A stretch of 64,000 bases of DNA from Treponema socranskii subsp. paredis ATCC 35535 (GTDB lineage: Bacteria; Spirochaetota; Spirochaetia; Treponematales; Treponemataceae), in assembly GCA_000413015.1 (NCBI GenBank), contig KE332515.1, forward strand, positions 1,073,930 through 1,137,929, in the 5' to 3' direction. Of this stretch, positions 33,873 to 42,102 are shown in pieces; positions within the stretch are counted from its first letter, which is position 1; every line of letters starts with the position of its first letter. The notes under the pieces are model-generated. The model was not told the origin of the DNA and made no database searches. It saw nothing but the letters and a program-made list of their open reading frames with translations. The position numbers and the translations under genes were made by a program.

Positions 33873-35096
33873 CTAGAGCATCAGATCTCCGTTTTGCAAA
33901 ACCGTCCGCGTCGAGCCGTCCTCATACGTTATTTCGATCGTCGGTTCGCGAACGACGCCGTCGAGGTGGATCAATGCAGGCGCATCGTTGTCGTAATTTT
34001 CACCGATGGCAAAGTGGCACGTTCGGAACGCTTTTTCGTCTTCGAGCATGTTTCCCGTGATGACGGCGGCAGGATTCAAGCCGATGCCGAGTTCTCCGAT
34101 ATTGCGTGCATTTCTGCGGTACACGCTTCCCATACCTTCGGGAAGCTTGCCTTCTTTTTCCATCACAAGAGATTTCGCTTCCGCATCGGTGATAGTTTTT
34201 TTCAAACGCGCGGCTTCTTCTCCGCCCTCTATGTCGGTTACAAAACCGTCTGAAACCTGCACAACGATCGGCGTTTCAAGGAGCGCGTCTCCGTCGCCGA
34301 AAGACATCGAACCGTCGAACACGATTTTACCCTTCGTGCCGAACGCGGAAGGTGCAAGATTTTCTTCCTCTACGTCGGCGGCGGAAGACGCATCTTCGGC
34401 ATCGCCCTGGGCGCCGATCTTTTGTTTGATTTTCCCGAGAATGCTTCCGCCGTCCTGCACGTTTCCCGTACCGACGACGGGGCTGATAAACACTTCTCCC
34501 GCGGGAATATTTCCGCCCGAACCGGGCTTTGAAAAATCTCCGTCGTCGTCAAGCGCTTTACGCCCCGAAACCGGTACGACGACATCCGTTCCGCCCGGAG
34601 AAGTAACGCGTACGCTGACGGCTTTTTCGTACGCTTTTTTCAATGCCGCACACCGGGAGGCAAGCTCTTTATAATCGATTTGGACCGCACGTTCGTACAT
34701 ATCCTGCGTGATGCCCGGCATCCACACGGCACGCATCGATTTTTTACCGTCGAGCAGAAAGTCGAATATATGCATGAATTTCGTACCCTTGTCGTCGACA
34801 TAAGGATGCGCCGATGCATCGGGATCTTTTCCGAGCTTTGACGAAGACACGGAAAAACACAGGTCGGGATTCGTAGCGATCGCCGCGAGCACTTCGGGCG
34901 ATGCGTTGTCGAACGAATTTTTTGCGGTTTGGAACACGAGCACCGGCACGCCGCCGGCTTTTTTTACCGACTCGAATAAATCCTGCGCGATCATATTCGT
35001 TTCCGGATTTGCAACGATGAGAACTCTTTCGCCTTTTTTTACACGGCACACATCGCGGATGATTAACTCCGCAGGCAGTAGGTCTTTCATATTCAA
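33873..35096 (-). CDS. Aminopeptidase of M29/NicX-like family
   Basis: 407 residues. The C-terminal half carries the family pattern GELGIGLNPAA, then FAIGEN and HLDGVVREPTIEI, which supplies the metal ligands (Glu and His residues). M29 enzymes are two-metal aminopeptidases of the cytosol; the NicX branch instead hydrolyses a pyridine diol, so aminopeptidase is the likelier but not certain call. A stretch rich in Asp/Ala/Glu (about 220-245) is probably a loop. It starts 6 bp after the acyl-CoA synthetase gene with SD AGAGGA. A 14-bp hairpin ends it. Confidence 0.78.
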   Translation of the reverse strand: MNMKDLLPAELIIRDVCRVKKGERVLIVANPETNMIAQDLFESVKKAGGVPVLVFQTAKNSFDNASPEVLAAIATNPDLCFSVSSSKLGKDPDASAHPYVDDKGTKFMHIFDFLLDGKKSMRAVWMPGITQDMYERAVQIDYKELASRCAALKKAYEKAVSVRVTSPGGTDVVVPVSGRKALDDDGDFSKPGSGGNIPAGEVFISPVVGTGNVQDGGSILGKIKQKIGAQGDAEDASSAADVEEENLAPSAFGTKGKIVFDGSMSFGDGDALLETPIVVQVSDGFVTDIEGGEEAARLKKTITDAEAKSLVMEKEGKLPEGMGSVYRRNARNIGELGIGLNPAAVITGNMLEDEKAFRTCHFAIGENYDNDAPALIHLDGVVREPTIEITYEDGSTRTVLQNGDLML

Positions 35097-35102
35097 TTTC
35101 CT

Positions 35103-37034
35103 CTACATATCCGTCGTTTTCGGATCCTGGACAAACAACGAAGCGATTTCTTTACCGTAAATCTCGCCGATTCTGAAACGCATGATTTCCTGTTTCGCCG
35201 AAAGTTCAACGCCGACTTCAAAGGGCTTTGTAATAAGTGCGAATTTATTGATACGCTCGAACATCTTAAATCCGTTTTTCGAATTGATAAGTCCGTTGAT
35301 TTCGTTCGTATACAGCGTTTGAATATATTCGGATGCGAGCAGATTTTCGTAAGTATCGTATTGGATGCCGTTCTCCGCAGCATAGCCCTTTACCTCTTCT
35401 TCATCGACGAGGATCAGGGCGCCGAGATAGCGTTCGTCCTGTCCCACGACGACGGCCGCTTTGATAAAGCGCGATTCCTGCAGCTTTTGTTCGATCGGAA
35501 GCGGTTCGATATTTTCACCGCCGCGGAGTACGATCGTATCTTTTATGCGGCCTTTTAAAATAATTTCGTCGTGAATCGAAAGGATGCCGATATCGCCCGT
35601 ATCGAACCAGCCGTCGACGGTCATCACTTTTTCCGTCAAATCGGGCCGCTTGTAATATCCTTTCATAACCGTGCCGCCCTTTACCTGCACGACGCCCTGT
35701 TTGCAACGGCCGAGCACATAGCCGTCCTGATCGACGATGCGCACTTTGACGCCGCGGATGGGAGAGCCGACATTGCCGAATACGGGATCGGCTATCGGAC
35801 GTACGGAAACAACGGGAGCGGTTTCAGTAAGCCCGTAGCCTTCGACGACCTTTACGCCGATCGCCCAAAAGAACTCGTCTATGTTGCGCGGATACGCGCC
35901 GCCGCCCGAAACGCCCGCACGGAAGTTTTTCCCGAGCATCGATTTGATTTTTCGAAACACGAGCGCATCTCCGAGTAATTTCAGAGGATAGAGCAAAAGC
36001 CACGGGATGACGAGCAGCGCCCACAGCGCACCGATGTAGTCCGGTCCGAAGCGCACGTTTTTCCGGAAAAGGAGTCTGTCCATTCGCGAATGCAAAATCG
36101 CAACTCCGACAAAAAACCGGAACAGCATGTAAACGAAGCCGCCGGTTTTGCGCATTTTGCGGTTGATGCCGTCGTAGATCGCTTCGTACACGCGGGGAAC
36201 GGCGGGCATAAGATGAGGATTTACCTTTTGAAAGTCGGCAAGAAGAATACTTCCGACCGGCTTCGAATAACAGAGCGCAGCCCCTTGAATCAAAATGACG
36301 TATTCGCACAAACGCTGGAACACGTGCCATACCGGAAGCACGCACAGCGCGCGGTCGCCGGGGTTTAAATAAATTCGCTCCTGCAGTTCGTCGAGCTGCG
36401 TCAAAAAATTGCCGTGCGAAAGTTCGACACCCTTGGGCATGCCCGTCGTACCCGACGTAAAGATGATGCACGCCGTATCGTTCCACTCGCCTTTTTCAAG
36501 TTCGGCTTCGATTTCAGCCTTGTGTTCGATATTGTACTTTTTACCTTCGTTCAATAAATTATTAAAAAACAATAAATCGATTCCGGATTTTTTTACATCC
36601 GCTTTTATATCGTCGCCGACGTCTTCAAACGAAATGAGCGTTTTCAGATGAGGCAATTCACTCTTTACGGAAACGATCTTTTTAATCTGTGCGGCGTTTT
36701 CGGCGATGACTACGGCACATTCCGTAAACGATAAAATTTGCTGCAAGTCGATAAGCGTCGCATCGCAGCCGCGGGGAACATCAACGGCGCCGAGCGCCAT
36801 AATCCCCATATCGGCCTGTTCCCACTCTTTGCGGTTATCGGAGATAAGACCTATAGGCTCGCCGCGCACTACGCCTATCTGTTTTAAAGCTGCGGCAAAA
36901 TTCAGAGAAGCTTCATACAGTTCTCGATACGATGTCGGTTCGAAAACGCCTTCGGCATTTTTCGAATACTGTGCCGCGATTTCGGGAAAATCGGCAGCTG
37001 TTTTTTTCAGCATTTTCGGGAGCGTTTGTTCCAT
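35103..37034 (-). CDS. Long-chain acyl-CoA synthetase (AMP-binding, FadD/ACSL type)
   Basis: 643 residues. AMP-binding domain with IIFTSGTTGMPKGVELS (about 190-206), VEGYGLTETAPV (about 403-414), DGWFDTGDIG (about 478-487) and the C-terminal KDTIVLRGGENIEP. It activates fatty acids with ATP and CoA. Spirochaetes cannot make fatty acids de novo in many cases and depend on host lipids, so it is probably used for uptake rather than beta-oxidation. Its promoter overlaps the end of the adenosine deaminase gene and places transcription 1-2 nt before the ATG; no SD. A hydrophobic stretch around 290-350 may associate with the membrane. Confidence 0.92.
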   Translation of the reverse strand: MEQTLPKMLKKTAADFPEIAAQYSKNAEGVFEPTSYRELYEASLNFAAALKQIGVVRGEPIGLISDNRKEWEQADMGIMALGAVDVPRGCDATLIDLQQILSFTECAVVIAENAAQIKKIVSVKSELPHLKTLISFEDVGDDIKADVKKSGIDLLFFNNLLNEGKKYNIEHKAEIEAELEKGEWNDTACIIFTSGTTGMPKGVELSHGNFLTQLDELQERIYLNPGDRALCVLPVWHVFQRLCEYVILIQGAALCYSKPVGSILLADFQKVNPHLMPAVPRVYEAIYDGINRKMRKTGGFVYMLFRFFVGVAILHSRMDRLLFRKNVRFGPDYIGALWALLVIPWLLLYPLKLLGDALVFRKIKSMLGKNFRAGVSGGGAYPRNIDEFFWAIGVKVVEGYGLTETAPVVSVRPIADPVFGNVGSPIRGVKVRIVDQDGYVLGRCKQGVVQVKGGTVMKGYYKRPDLTEKVMTVDGWFDTGDIGILSIHDEIILKGRIKDTIVLRGGENIEPLPIEQKLQESRFIKAAVVVGQDERYLGALILVDEEEVKGYAAENGIQYDTYENLLASEYIQTLYTNEINGLINSKNGFKMFERINKFALITKPFEVGVELSAKQEIMRFRIGEIYGKEIASLFVQDPKTTDM

Positions 37035-37042
37035 AGATGAAA

Positions 37043-37072
37043 AGTATAACTGTAAAAAACAAAGCTCGTCAA
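37043..37072 (-). promoter_or_regulatory. Promoter of the acyl-CoA synthetase gene (leaderless type)
   Basis: Minus strand TTGACG (37067-37072), 18-nt spacer, TATACT (37043-37048), eight bases before the ATG. The -35 box overlaps the stop codon region of the upstream gene. Confidence 0.65.
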
Positions 37073-38100
37073 TCGTTGGGCGCGAAAGCTTTCCACGCGG
37101 CGTTTACTTGCCTGACGTAGGATTTTTTTGCCGTATCGGAGAGAAAAGACGCGTTAAAGCCGTTGCAGATGAGACGCTTGATTTCGGGAAGCGTAAAATG
37201 CAGATCTTTATAGCACTTCCAATATTCTTCGATGAGATCCGTTTTGAAAAACAGAGGATCGTCGGTGTTTACGGTGACGAAGATATTTTCGTCGTACATG
37301 CGGCGGATGGGATGATTTGCGACGGCATTTACAAAGCGCTTTGTAAACACGTTGCTCGTGATGCACACTTCGAGCGGCAGCTGCGTTTCGGCAAGGTAGG
37401 CCATGAGTTCGGGATCCTGCACCGATGTGATGCCGTGACCGATCCGTTCGGCACGGAGAAATTCGATCGTATCCCACACGGATTCGGGACCGACGTCTTC
37501 GCCTGCGTGTGCGACCGCGTGAAAGCCGTCCGCATGCGCGCGTGAAAATACCGGTTCAAAATTTTTTGCAGGACCCTTCTGTTCGGCGCCTCCGAGTCCG
37601 ATACCGATGATGTCTTTACACGGGTACTGCTTGAGCAGTTCGTAGTTTTTCATCGCATTGTCGCAGCCGAATGTCCGCGATACGTCGAGCAGAAGTTTTA
37701 TGACGATATTGTATTTTTCTTTGATCTCCGCAATTTTTTGCGAAAAAAGAGAAATCATTTCGCCGTAGTCGAATCCTTTTTTCAAAAATGCGGAAGGCGC
37801 GAAAAAGGCTTCGCAATAAACGATATTGTTTTTGGCAAGATATTTCCCGAAGTCGTCGAAAACGTATTTGAAATCGGAAACCGATTGAAAAAGCTCCTGT
37901 ACGGCAAGAAAGGCTTTGATAAAGCCGTTGAGATTATCGTATGAAAAGAGTTCGGCTTCATCCGCATCGCTCATCTTTTTTCCGAAGCGCCGCTCGTACA
38001 ATTTTTCGATCGTGCGAAACGACATGACGGCTTCGATGTGGATGTGTATTTCCGCTTTCGGTATCTTTGCCAAAAAAGAGTTAAACTCGGTTTCTTTCAA
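37069..38100 (-). CDS. add: Adenosine deaminase family protein
   Basis: 343 residues, starting with TTG (MKETEFNSFL); GGAG lies 7 nt before it and no better start exists. It deaminates adenosine to inosine (some members act on adenine). Zinc and catalytic motifs: EIHIHIEA (about 17-24; the common form is HLHLEG, here Gly is Ala), VAHAGED (about 196-202), IGHG (about 222-225), NTDDP (about 278-282). The Gly-to-Ala change in the first motif and the overall divergence leave open adenine or another purine as substrate. Confidence 0.85.
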   Translation of the reverse strand: MKETEFNSFLAKIPKAEIHIHIEAVMSFRTIEKLYERRFGKKMSDADEAELFSYDNLNGFIKAFLAVQELFQSVSDFKYVFDDFGKYLAKNNIVYCEAFFAPSAFLKKGFDYGEMISLFSQKIAEIKEKYNIVIKLLLDVSRTFGCDNAMKNYELLKQYPCKDIIGIGLGGAEQKGPAKNFEPVFSRAHADGFHAVAHAGEDVGPESVWDTIEFLRAERIGHGITSVQDPELMAYLAETQLPLEVCITSNVFTKRFVNAVANHPIRRMYDENIFVTVNTDDPLFFKTDLIEEYWKCYKDLHFTLPEIKRLICNGFNASFLSDTAKKSYVRQVNAAWKAFAPND

Positions 38101-38160
38101 TTATAATCTCCGTAAGATTTCTGCAAAAAATCCGACTTTATATATATCGGCACATTTTCG

Positions 38161-39963
38161 CTAAATCTTAAGCAGGGCCGAAAGCTCTTTTACGATGCGC
38201 GAAAATACGGCGCACGCGTCTTCAATCGGCTTGCTTTCACTCATGTCAACGCCTGCGATTTTGAGCGATTCGATCGGATAGCGCGAGCCGCCCGATTTCA
38301 AAAAACCGAAATAATCGTCGCGTTCGGTTTTGCCTCCGTTCAATACGCGTTCGGCAAGCGCAAGGGAGGCCGAAATCCCCGTCGCGTATTTGTATACGTA
38401 AAACGCGCTGTAAAAATGCGGAATACGCAATCCTTCCATATCGCTGTTTGTTTCAAAATGCATTTCGCTTCCGAAATACTTTTCGAGAAGCGATCGATAG
38501 GTTTTACGAAGCAGTTCCGCGGAAAGCGGCTCGCCCGCCTCGACGAATTCGTGCGCTTTCAATTCGTATTCGGCGAACATCGTCTGGCGGTACAGCGTCG
38601 CAAGTATGTCGCCCGCGTGAGTCGCGAGGAGATAGGCTTTCATATCGTCGGTTTCCGCCCGTTTTAAAAGATAGCGGAACACGAGTTCTTCGTTGAACGT
38701 CGATGCGACTTCGGCTTCGAAAATCGTATAGTTGTACTGCATATAGGGATTCGCGTGTACCGAATACCAGGTGTGCATCGAATGCCCGCCTTCGTGCGCC
38801 ATCGTAAACACGTCGCGGATAACGTCGTCTTTGTAATTGAGCAGGATAAACGGATTTCCCGTGTATACGCCGCTTGAAAACGCTCCGCTGCGTTTTCCTT
38901 TGTTTTCGTAGCGGTCGACCCAGCCGCCGAGAAGTCCGCCGCAGAGCCGATCGGTGTATTCGCTTCCGAGAGGAGAAAGCGCTTCGCGGCATATTTCGAC
39001 CGCTTTTTCGTAACTCGTATTCGTGCGCACGTTTTTGACGAGCGGCACGTATACGTCCCAGTGGCGCAGTTCGGTAAGACCGAGCGCTTTTTTTCTGAGC
39101 GCGTAATATTCGTGGAGCGCGGGCAGATTTTTATGCACGGTATCGATGAGATTGCGGTAGACGCTTACGGGCACATTGTCGGGATAGAGCGCTTTTTCGA
39201 GGCAGGACGCATAGCCTCGCGCGCGCATCGAAAATACGTCCTGATTGACGCTCCCCGAATAGAGAGATGCAAGCGTGTGTTCGTAAGCTTCGAAAGTACC
39301 GTAGAATTTTTTGTATGCGTTTTCGCGGACGCTCCGATCGGGATTGTCCATAAACACGCTCCACGTCGACTGCGTCAAAGGTTTTTCCGCTCCGTCGACC
39401 GTCACCGTGCCGAAGCGCAGATCGGCATCGGTAAACACGGTAAAGGCTTTGTGTGCGGCGGATGCACTTTCGCTTTGCAGCGACATGATGCGCTCTTCTT
39501 TTTCGCTTAAAATATAACGCTTCATACGGAGCAGTTTCGATAAAAAGACGCGGTAATCGCGGAAAGCGTCCTCTTCCATCCATGCCCGGAGCTTTTCATC
39601 CGGTATCGATTGGACTTCGGGATTGAAAAAACTCGTTGCCGCGAGGTATTTCGTGTACGCCATACGAGCGCGCCCTTCTTTATTTTGAGCGGCGGAGTCG
39701 GTTTCATCCGCGGTCAACTGCAAACTTGCGTAATTGAAAACGGCTTCGAGTTTTTTGTCGGCAGCTTCGTACGCTTTGAGCGCCGAAAGCAGCGTTTTAT
39801 CGGATTCGGAAAGCCTGCCTTTGTACGCGGCGGCTTTTTCGATGAGCGTTTCGATTTCCGAAAGCGCTTTTTCCCAATCGCCGTCCGATGCGAACAGCGA
39901 CGATAAATCCCATTTGTCCGAAAAAGGAACGTCTTTTCGAAGCGGAACAGAATGCTGTGTCAT
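38161..39963 (-). CDS. pepF: Oligoendopeptidase F (peptidase M3)
   Basis: 600 residues from MTQHSVPLRKDV. Two in-frame ATGs further upstream (39996, 39981) fall on or before the -10 box, so they cannot be used if that promoter is real. The zinc motif HEGGH is at residues 390-394 (MAHEGGHSMHTWYS), the third ligand Glu in TIFEAEVAST. The N-terminal half is the PepF helical domain. It degrades peptides of about 7-17 residues in the cytosol. The gene is divergent from a TetR regulator, and both have promoter, 6-nt gap, ATG. Confidence 0.95.
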   Translation of the reverse strand: MTQHSVPLRKDVPFSDKWDLSSLFASDGDWEKALSEIETLIEKAAAYKGRLSESDKTLLSALKAYEAADKKLEAVFNYASLQLTADETDSAAQNKEGRARMAYTKYLAATSFFNPEVQSIPDEKLRAWMEEDAFRDYRVFLSKLLRMKRYILSEKEERIMSLQSESASAAHKAFTVFTDADLRFGTVTVDGAEKPLTQSTWSVFMDNPDRSVRENAYKKFYGTFEAYEHTLASLYSGSVNQDVFSMRARGYASCLEKALYPDNVPVSVYRNLIDTVHKNLPALHEYYALRKKALGLTELRHWDVYVPLVKNVRTNTSYEKAVEICREALSPLGSEYTDRLCGGLLGGWVDRYENKGKRSGAFSSGVYTGNPFILLNYKDDVIRDVFTMAHEGGHSMHTWYSVHANPYMQYNYTIFEAEVASTFNEELVFRYLLKRAETDDMKAYLLATHAGDILATLYRQTMFAEYELKAHEFVEAGEPLSAELLRKTYRSLLEKYFGSEMHFETNSDMEGLRIPHFYSAFYVYKYATGISASLALAERVLNGGKTERDDYFGFLKSGGSRYPIESLKIAGVDMSESKPIEDACAVFSRIVKELSALLKI

Positions 39964-39969
39964 ATCGTC

Positions 39970-39998
39970 ATTATAGCGCATATCGAATGTTCTCACAA
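39970..39998 (-). promoter_or_regulatory. Promoter of pepF (leaderless)
   Basis: Minus strand TTGTGA (39993-39998), 17-nt spacer, TATAAT (39970-39975), then six bases to the ATG at 39963. Confidence 0.8.
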
Positions 39999-40034
39999 TA
40001 AAAAGTGCACGGCAGCTTGTCTTGACGGATCACA

Positions 40035-40062
40035 TTACAAACGCGGCGCTTTTCGATATAAT
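40035..40062 (+). promoter_or_regulatory. Promoter of the TetR gene (leaderless)
   Basis: TTACAA (40035-40040), 16-nt spacer, TATAAT (40057-40062), then six bases to the ATG at 40069. Confidence 0.75.
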
Positions 40063-40068
40063 GACGGC

Positions 40069-40881
40069 ATGGCAAAAAAACGGATCGACCGCGATAAAAT
40101 AATACAAGCCTTTCTCACGTGTGCGTTCGAAAAAAGCGCAGGCGCAGTCTCCCTCGCCGACATCGCCTCTCTCCTCGGCGTAAATAAAGCCTCTCTCTAC
40201 AATCACTTTTCGAGCAGAGATGCGATCTGTGAAGCGGCGATCGATTTTTGCGCGGACTATATGAGCGGTGTCCGCTTTATTCCCGAAAGTGCGGATTCAC
40301 TCGTCCCGCTTTCGTTTTCCGATGCGCTTGCAAAAATCATCAAACAGTATTTCCGTTCGTACGAAATCGAACCGCTCTTTCAAATGTACGCGTTTATCCA
40401 TTCGAGCAAATTTTTTTCATCCGAAGCTTTTCGGGCAGCTGAACGCGAAACGCAAAAGATCGCGGACGATACGGCATCTTTTATCGCGCGATTTGCAGCG
40501 GAGGGAAAACTGCCGAGCACGGAAATTAAAGCGGAACAAACGAGCCCTCTCGATGCGGGAAGCGCAGAAAATGCAAACCGTACGGGAGATATGCGGCAGA
40601 CGGACGGCATGCAGACCGCAGATGCAAAGGGTGAAAAACAGACTGACGGCGCGGGAGACGCACCGCATACGCTGCAGACAGCGCCATCCGATGCGCTTAA
40701 AAAAAGAGCGTTGTTTTTTGCACGGGAGCTGAGCGCGGAATTGAGCGCATACATCGTCGAAAAAAAAGAAACGCTTCGTCAAAATCCCGAAAGCGGCGCG
40801 GGAAGTCTCTTTGCCCTTCCCTCAGACGATTCGGCGCTTGCAAAAATAACAGACAGAGCACTGGCCTATTGGGCATGCTGA
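40069..40881 (+). CDS. TetR/AcrR family transcriptional regulator with low-complexity insert
   Basis: 270 residues; most TetR proteins have about 200. The N-terminal helix-turn-helix is clear (VSLADIASLLGVNKASLYNH, about 28-47). A ligand/dimer domain follows (about 50-150). Residues about 155-220 are polar, low complexity, with two QTDG and related AD/GD repeats, then a final helical part (KKRALFFARELSAEL). The insert seems to interrupt the ligand domain before its last helices. It may regulate itself and the divergent pepF; the ligand is unknown. No SD; the ATG is 6 nt after the -10 box. Confidence 0.9.
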   Translation: MAKKRIDRDKIIQAFLTCAFEKSAGAVSLADIASLLGVNKASLYNHFSSRDAICEAAIDFCADYMSGVRFIPESADSLVPLSFSDALAKIIKQYFRSYEIEPLFQMYAFIHSSKFFSSEAFRAAERETQKIADDTASFIARFAAEGKLPSTEIKAEQTSPLDAGSAENANRTGDMRQTDGMQTADAKGEKQTDGAGDAPHTLQTAPSDALKKRALFFARELSAELSAYIVEKKETLRQNPESGAGSLFALPSDDSALAKITDRALAYWAC

Positions 40882-40974
40882 CGTCCGCAAAAAGTGCCGC
40901 CGAAGGCCGCATTGCAATTTTAACAAATCGTCCGCTTCGGCATACGCATAACGGCGCTGTATGCAAGCGAGACT

Positions 40975-42102
40975 CTATTCGAACTTTACGGCAGGAGCTT
41001 CGAGCGAACCTTCAAGCTCTTTCGATGCGCTTATGCTTCCGTCCTCTTCGATAAATATACCGAGCGCTTGTGCGTGAAGCCCGGGGACCTCCGAAAGTTC
41101 AGGCGCCTGCATCCGGCGAAGCAGCTCCATACCGCTTTTTTTGCCGAGTACGAAAACGCTCGTCGAAAGCGCGTCGGCCGCCATGCTCGATTCGCAGACG
41201 ACCGTCGAAGAAAGCAAACCGCTTGAAGCGGGGTATCCCGTTTTTGCATCGAGTATGTGATGATAGCGTACGCCGTTTTCCGTAAAAAAACGCTCGTACA
41301 CACCGCTTGTCACGATCGTCGAATTTGCCACGTTCAAAACGATTGCCGGCACGCCTTCGGGATCGTTCGGATCTTTAATGCCGACACGCCACGGAGAGCC
41401 GTCTTTTTTTTTGCCGTACACGAAGATATTGCCGCCCAAATCGACGATGGCGCGGCGTACTTTTCGCGCGTCCAAAATTTTCGTCAATTCGTCTGCAGCA
41501 TAACCTTTGACGATGCCGCCCAAATCGAGCGCCATACCGCGCCGTTTGAGCATGACGGTATTGTCGTCCGTTACGGAAACATCGTGCCAGTTTATCAAGG
41601 GCAGCACCGCATCGATTTCGCTTTTTTCGGGCACACGCGCGTGATCAGTGTTGATGCCCCAAATCTTTACGAGCGGACCGACAGTCGGGTCGAAGGCGCC
41701 GCCGGTAAGTTCCGCAAAGGCGAGAGCAGATCTAACGACGTAGGCCGTATCGGGAGAAACGGAAACGCTTCGTTCACCGGCAGCTTTATTTATCGCGGAG
41801 ATTTCCGACGAGTCGATAGTGACGCTGAAGGTCTCGTCGATTTCATGCAGCCGCGCAAAGAGTTCGTCGTACAGCGATTTTGTGCCGTCGTCGTACGCGT
41901 TCACCGTGCATACCGTTCCCATAAGGACTTCGGTACGCGGATCCGCAGTACGTTCGCAGGAAGCGAAACAAATCGAAAAAATAATAATTAATAAGGCGAA
42001 CGTCGATTTTTGAAAATATTGTCCGAACAAAGGCATGCCGAAACGGCATTTTTTAAAAGCACGATTTTCCCAGGTCTTATTAAAAATAAAAACGCTTTTC
42101 AT
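40975..42102 (-). CDS. apbE: FAD:protein FMN transferase / flavin-trafficking lipoprotein (ApbE, Ftp)
   Basis: 375 residues. The start overlapping the aspS stop by 4 bp is preferred because an AAAGG lies 4 nt upstream; a later Met23 would give a more usual signal peptide. The signal ends in CFASC, so it is a lipoprotein in the periplasm. ApbE motifs: VLMGTVCTV (about 59-67), TFSVTIDSSEIS..IN, LDLGGIVKGYAAD (about 190-202), and the C-terminal HILDAKTGYPASSG with TVVCESSMAADALSTSVFVLG. In T. pallidum the homologue is an FAD pyrophosphatase that also flavinylates proteins. Likely targets such as Rnf subunits are not in the window. Confidence 0.92.
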   Translation of the reverse strand: MKSVFIFNKTWENRAFKKCRFGMPLFGQYFQKSTFALLIIIFSICFASCERTADPRTEVLMGTVCTVNAYDDGTKSLYDELFARLHEIDETFSVTIDSSEISAINKAAGERSVSVSPDTAYVVRSALAFAELTGGAFDPTVGPLVKIWGINTDHARVPEKSEIDAVLPLINWHDVSVTDDNTVMLKRRGMALDLGGIVKGYAADELTKILDARKVRRAIVDLGGNIFVYGKKKDGSPWRVGIKDPNDPEGVPAIVLNVANSTIVTSGVYERFFTENGVRYHHILDAKTGYPASSGLLSSTVVCESSMAADALSTSVFVLGKKSGMELLRRMQAPELSEVPGLHAQALGIFIEEDGSISASKELEGSLEAPAVKFE

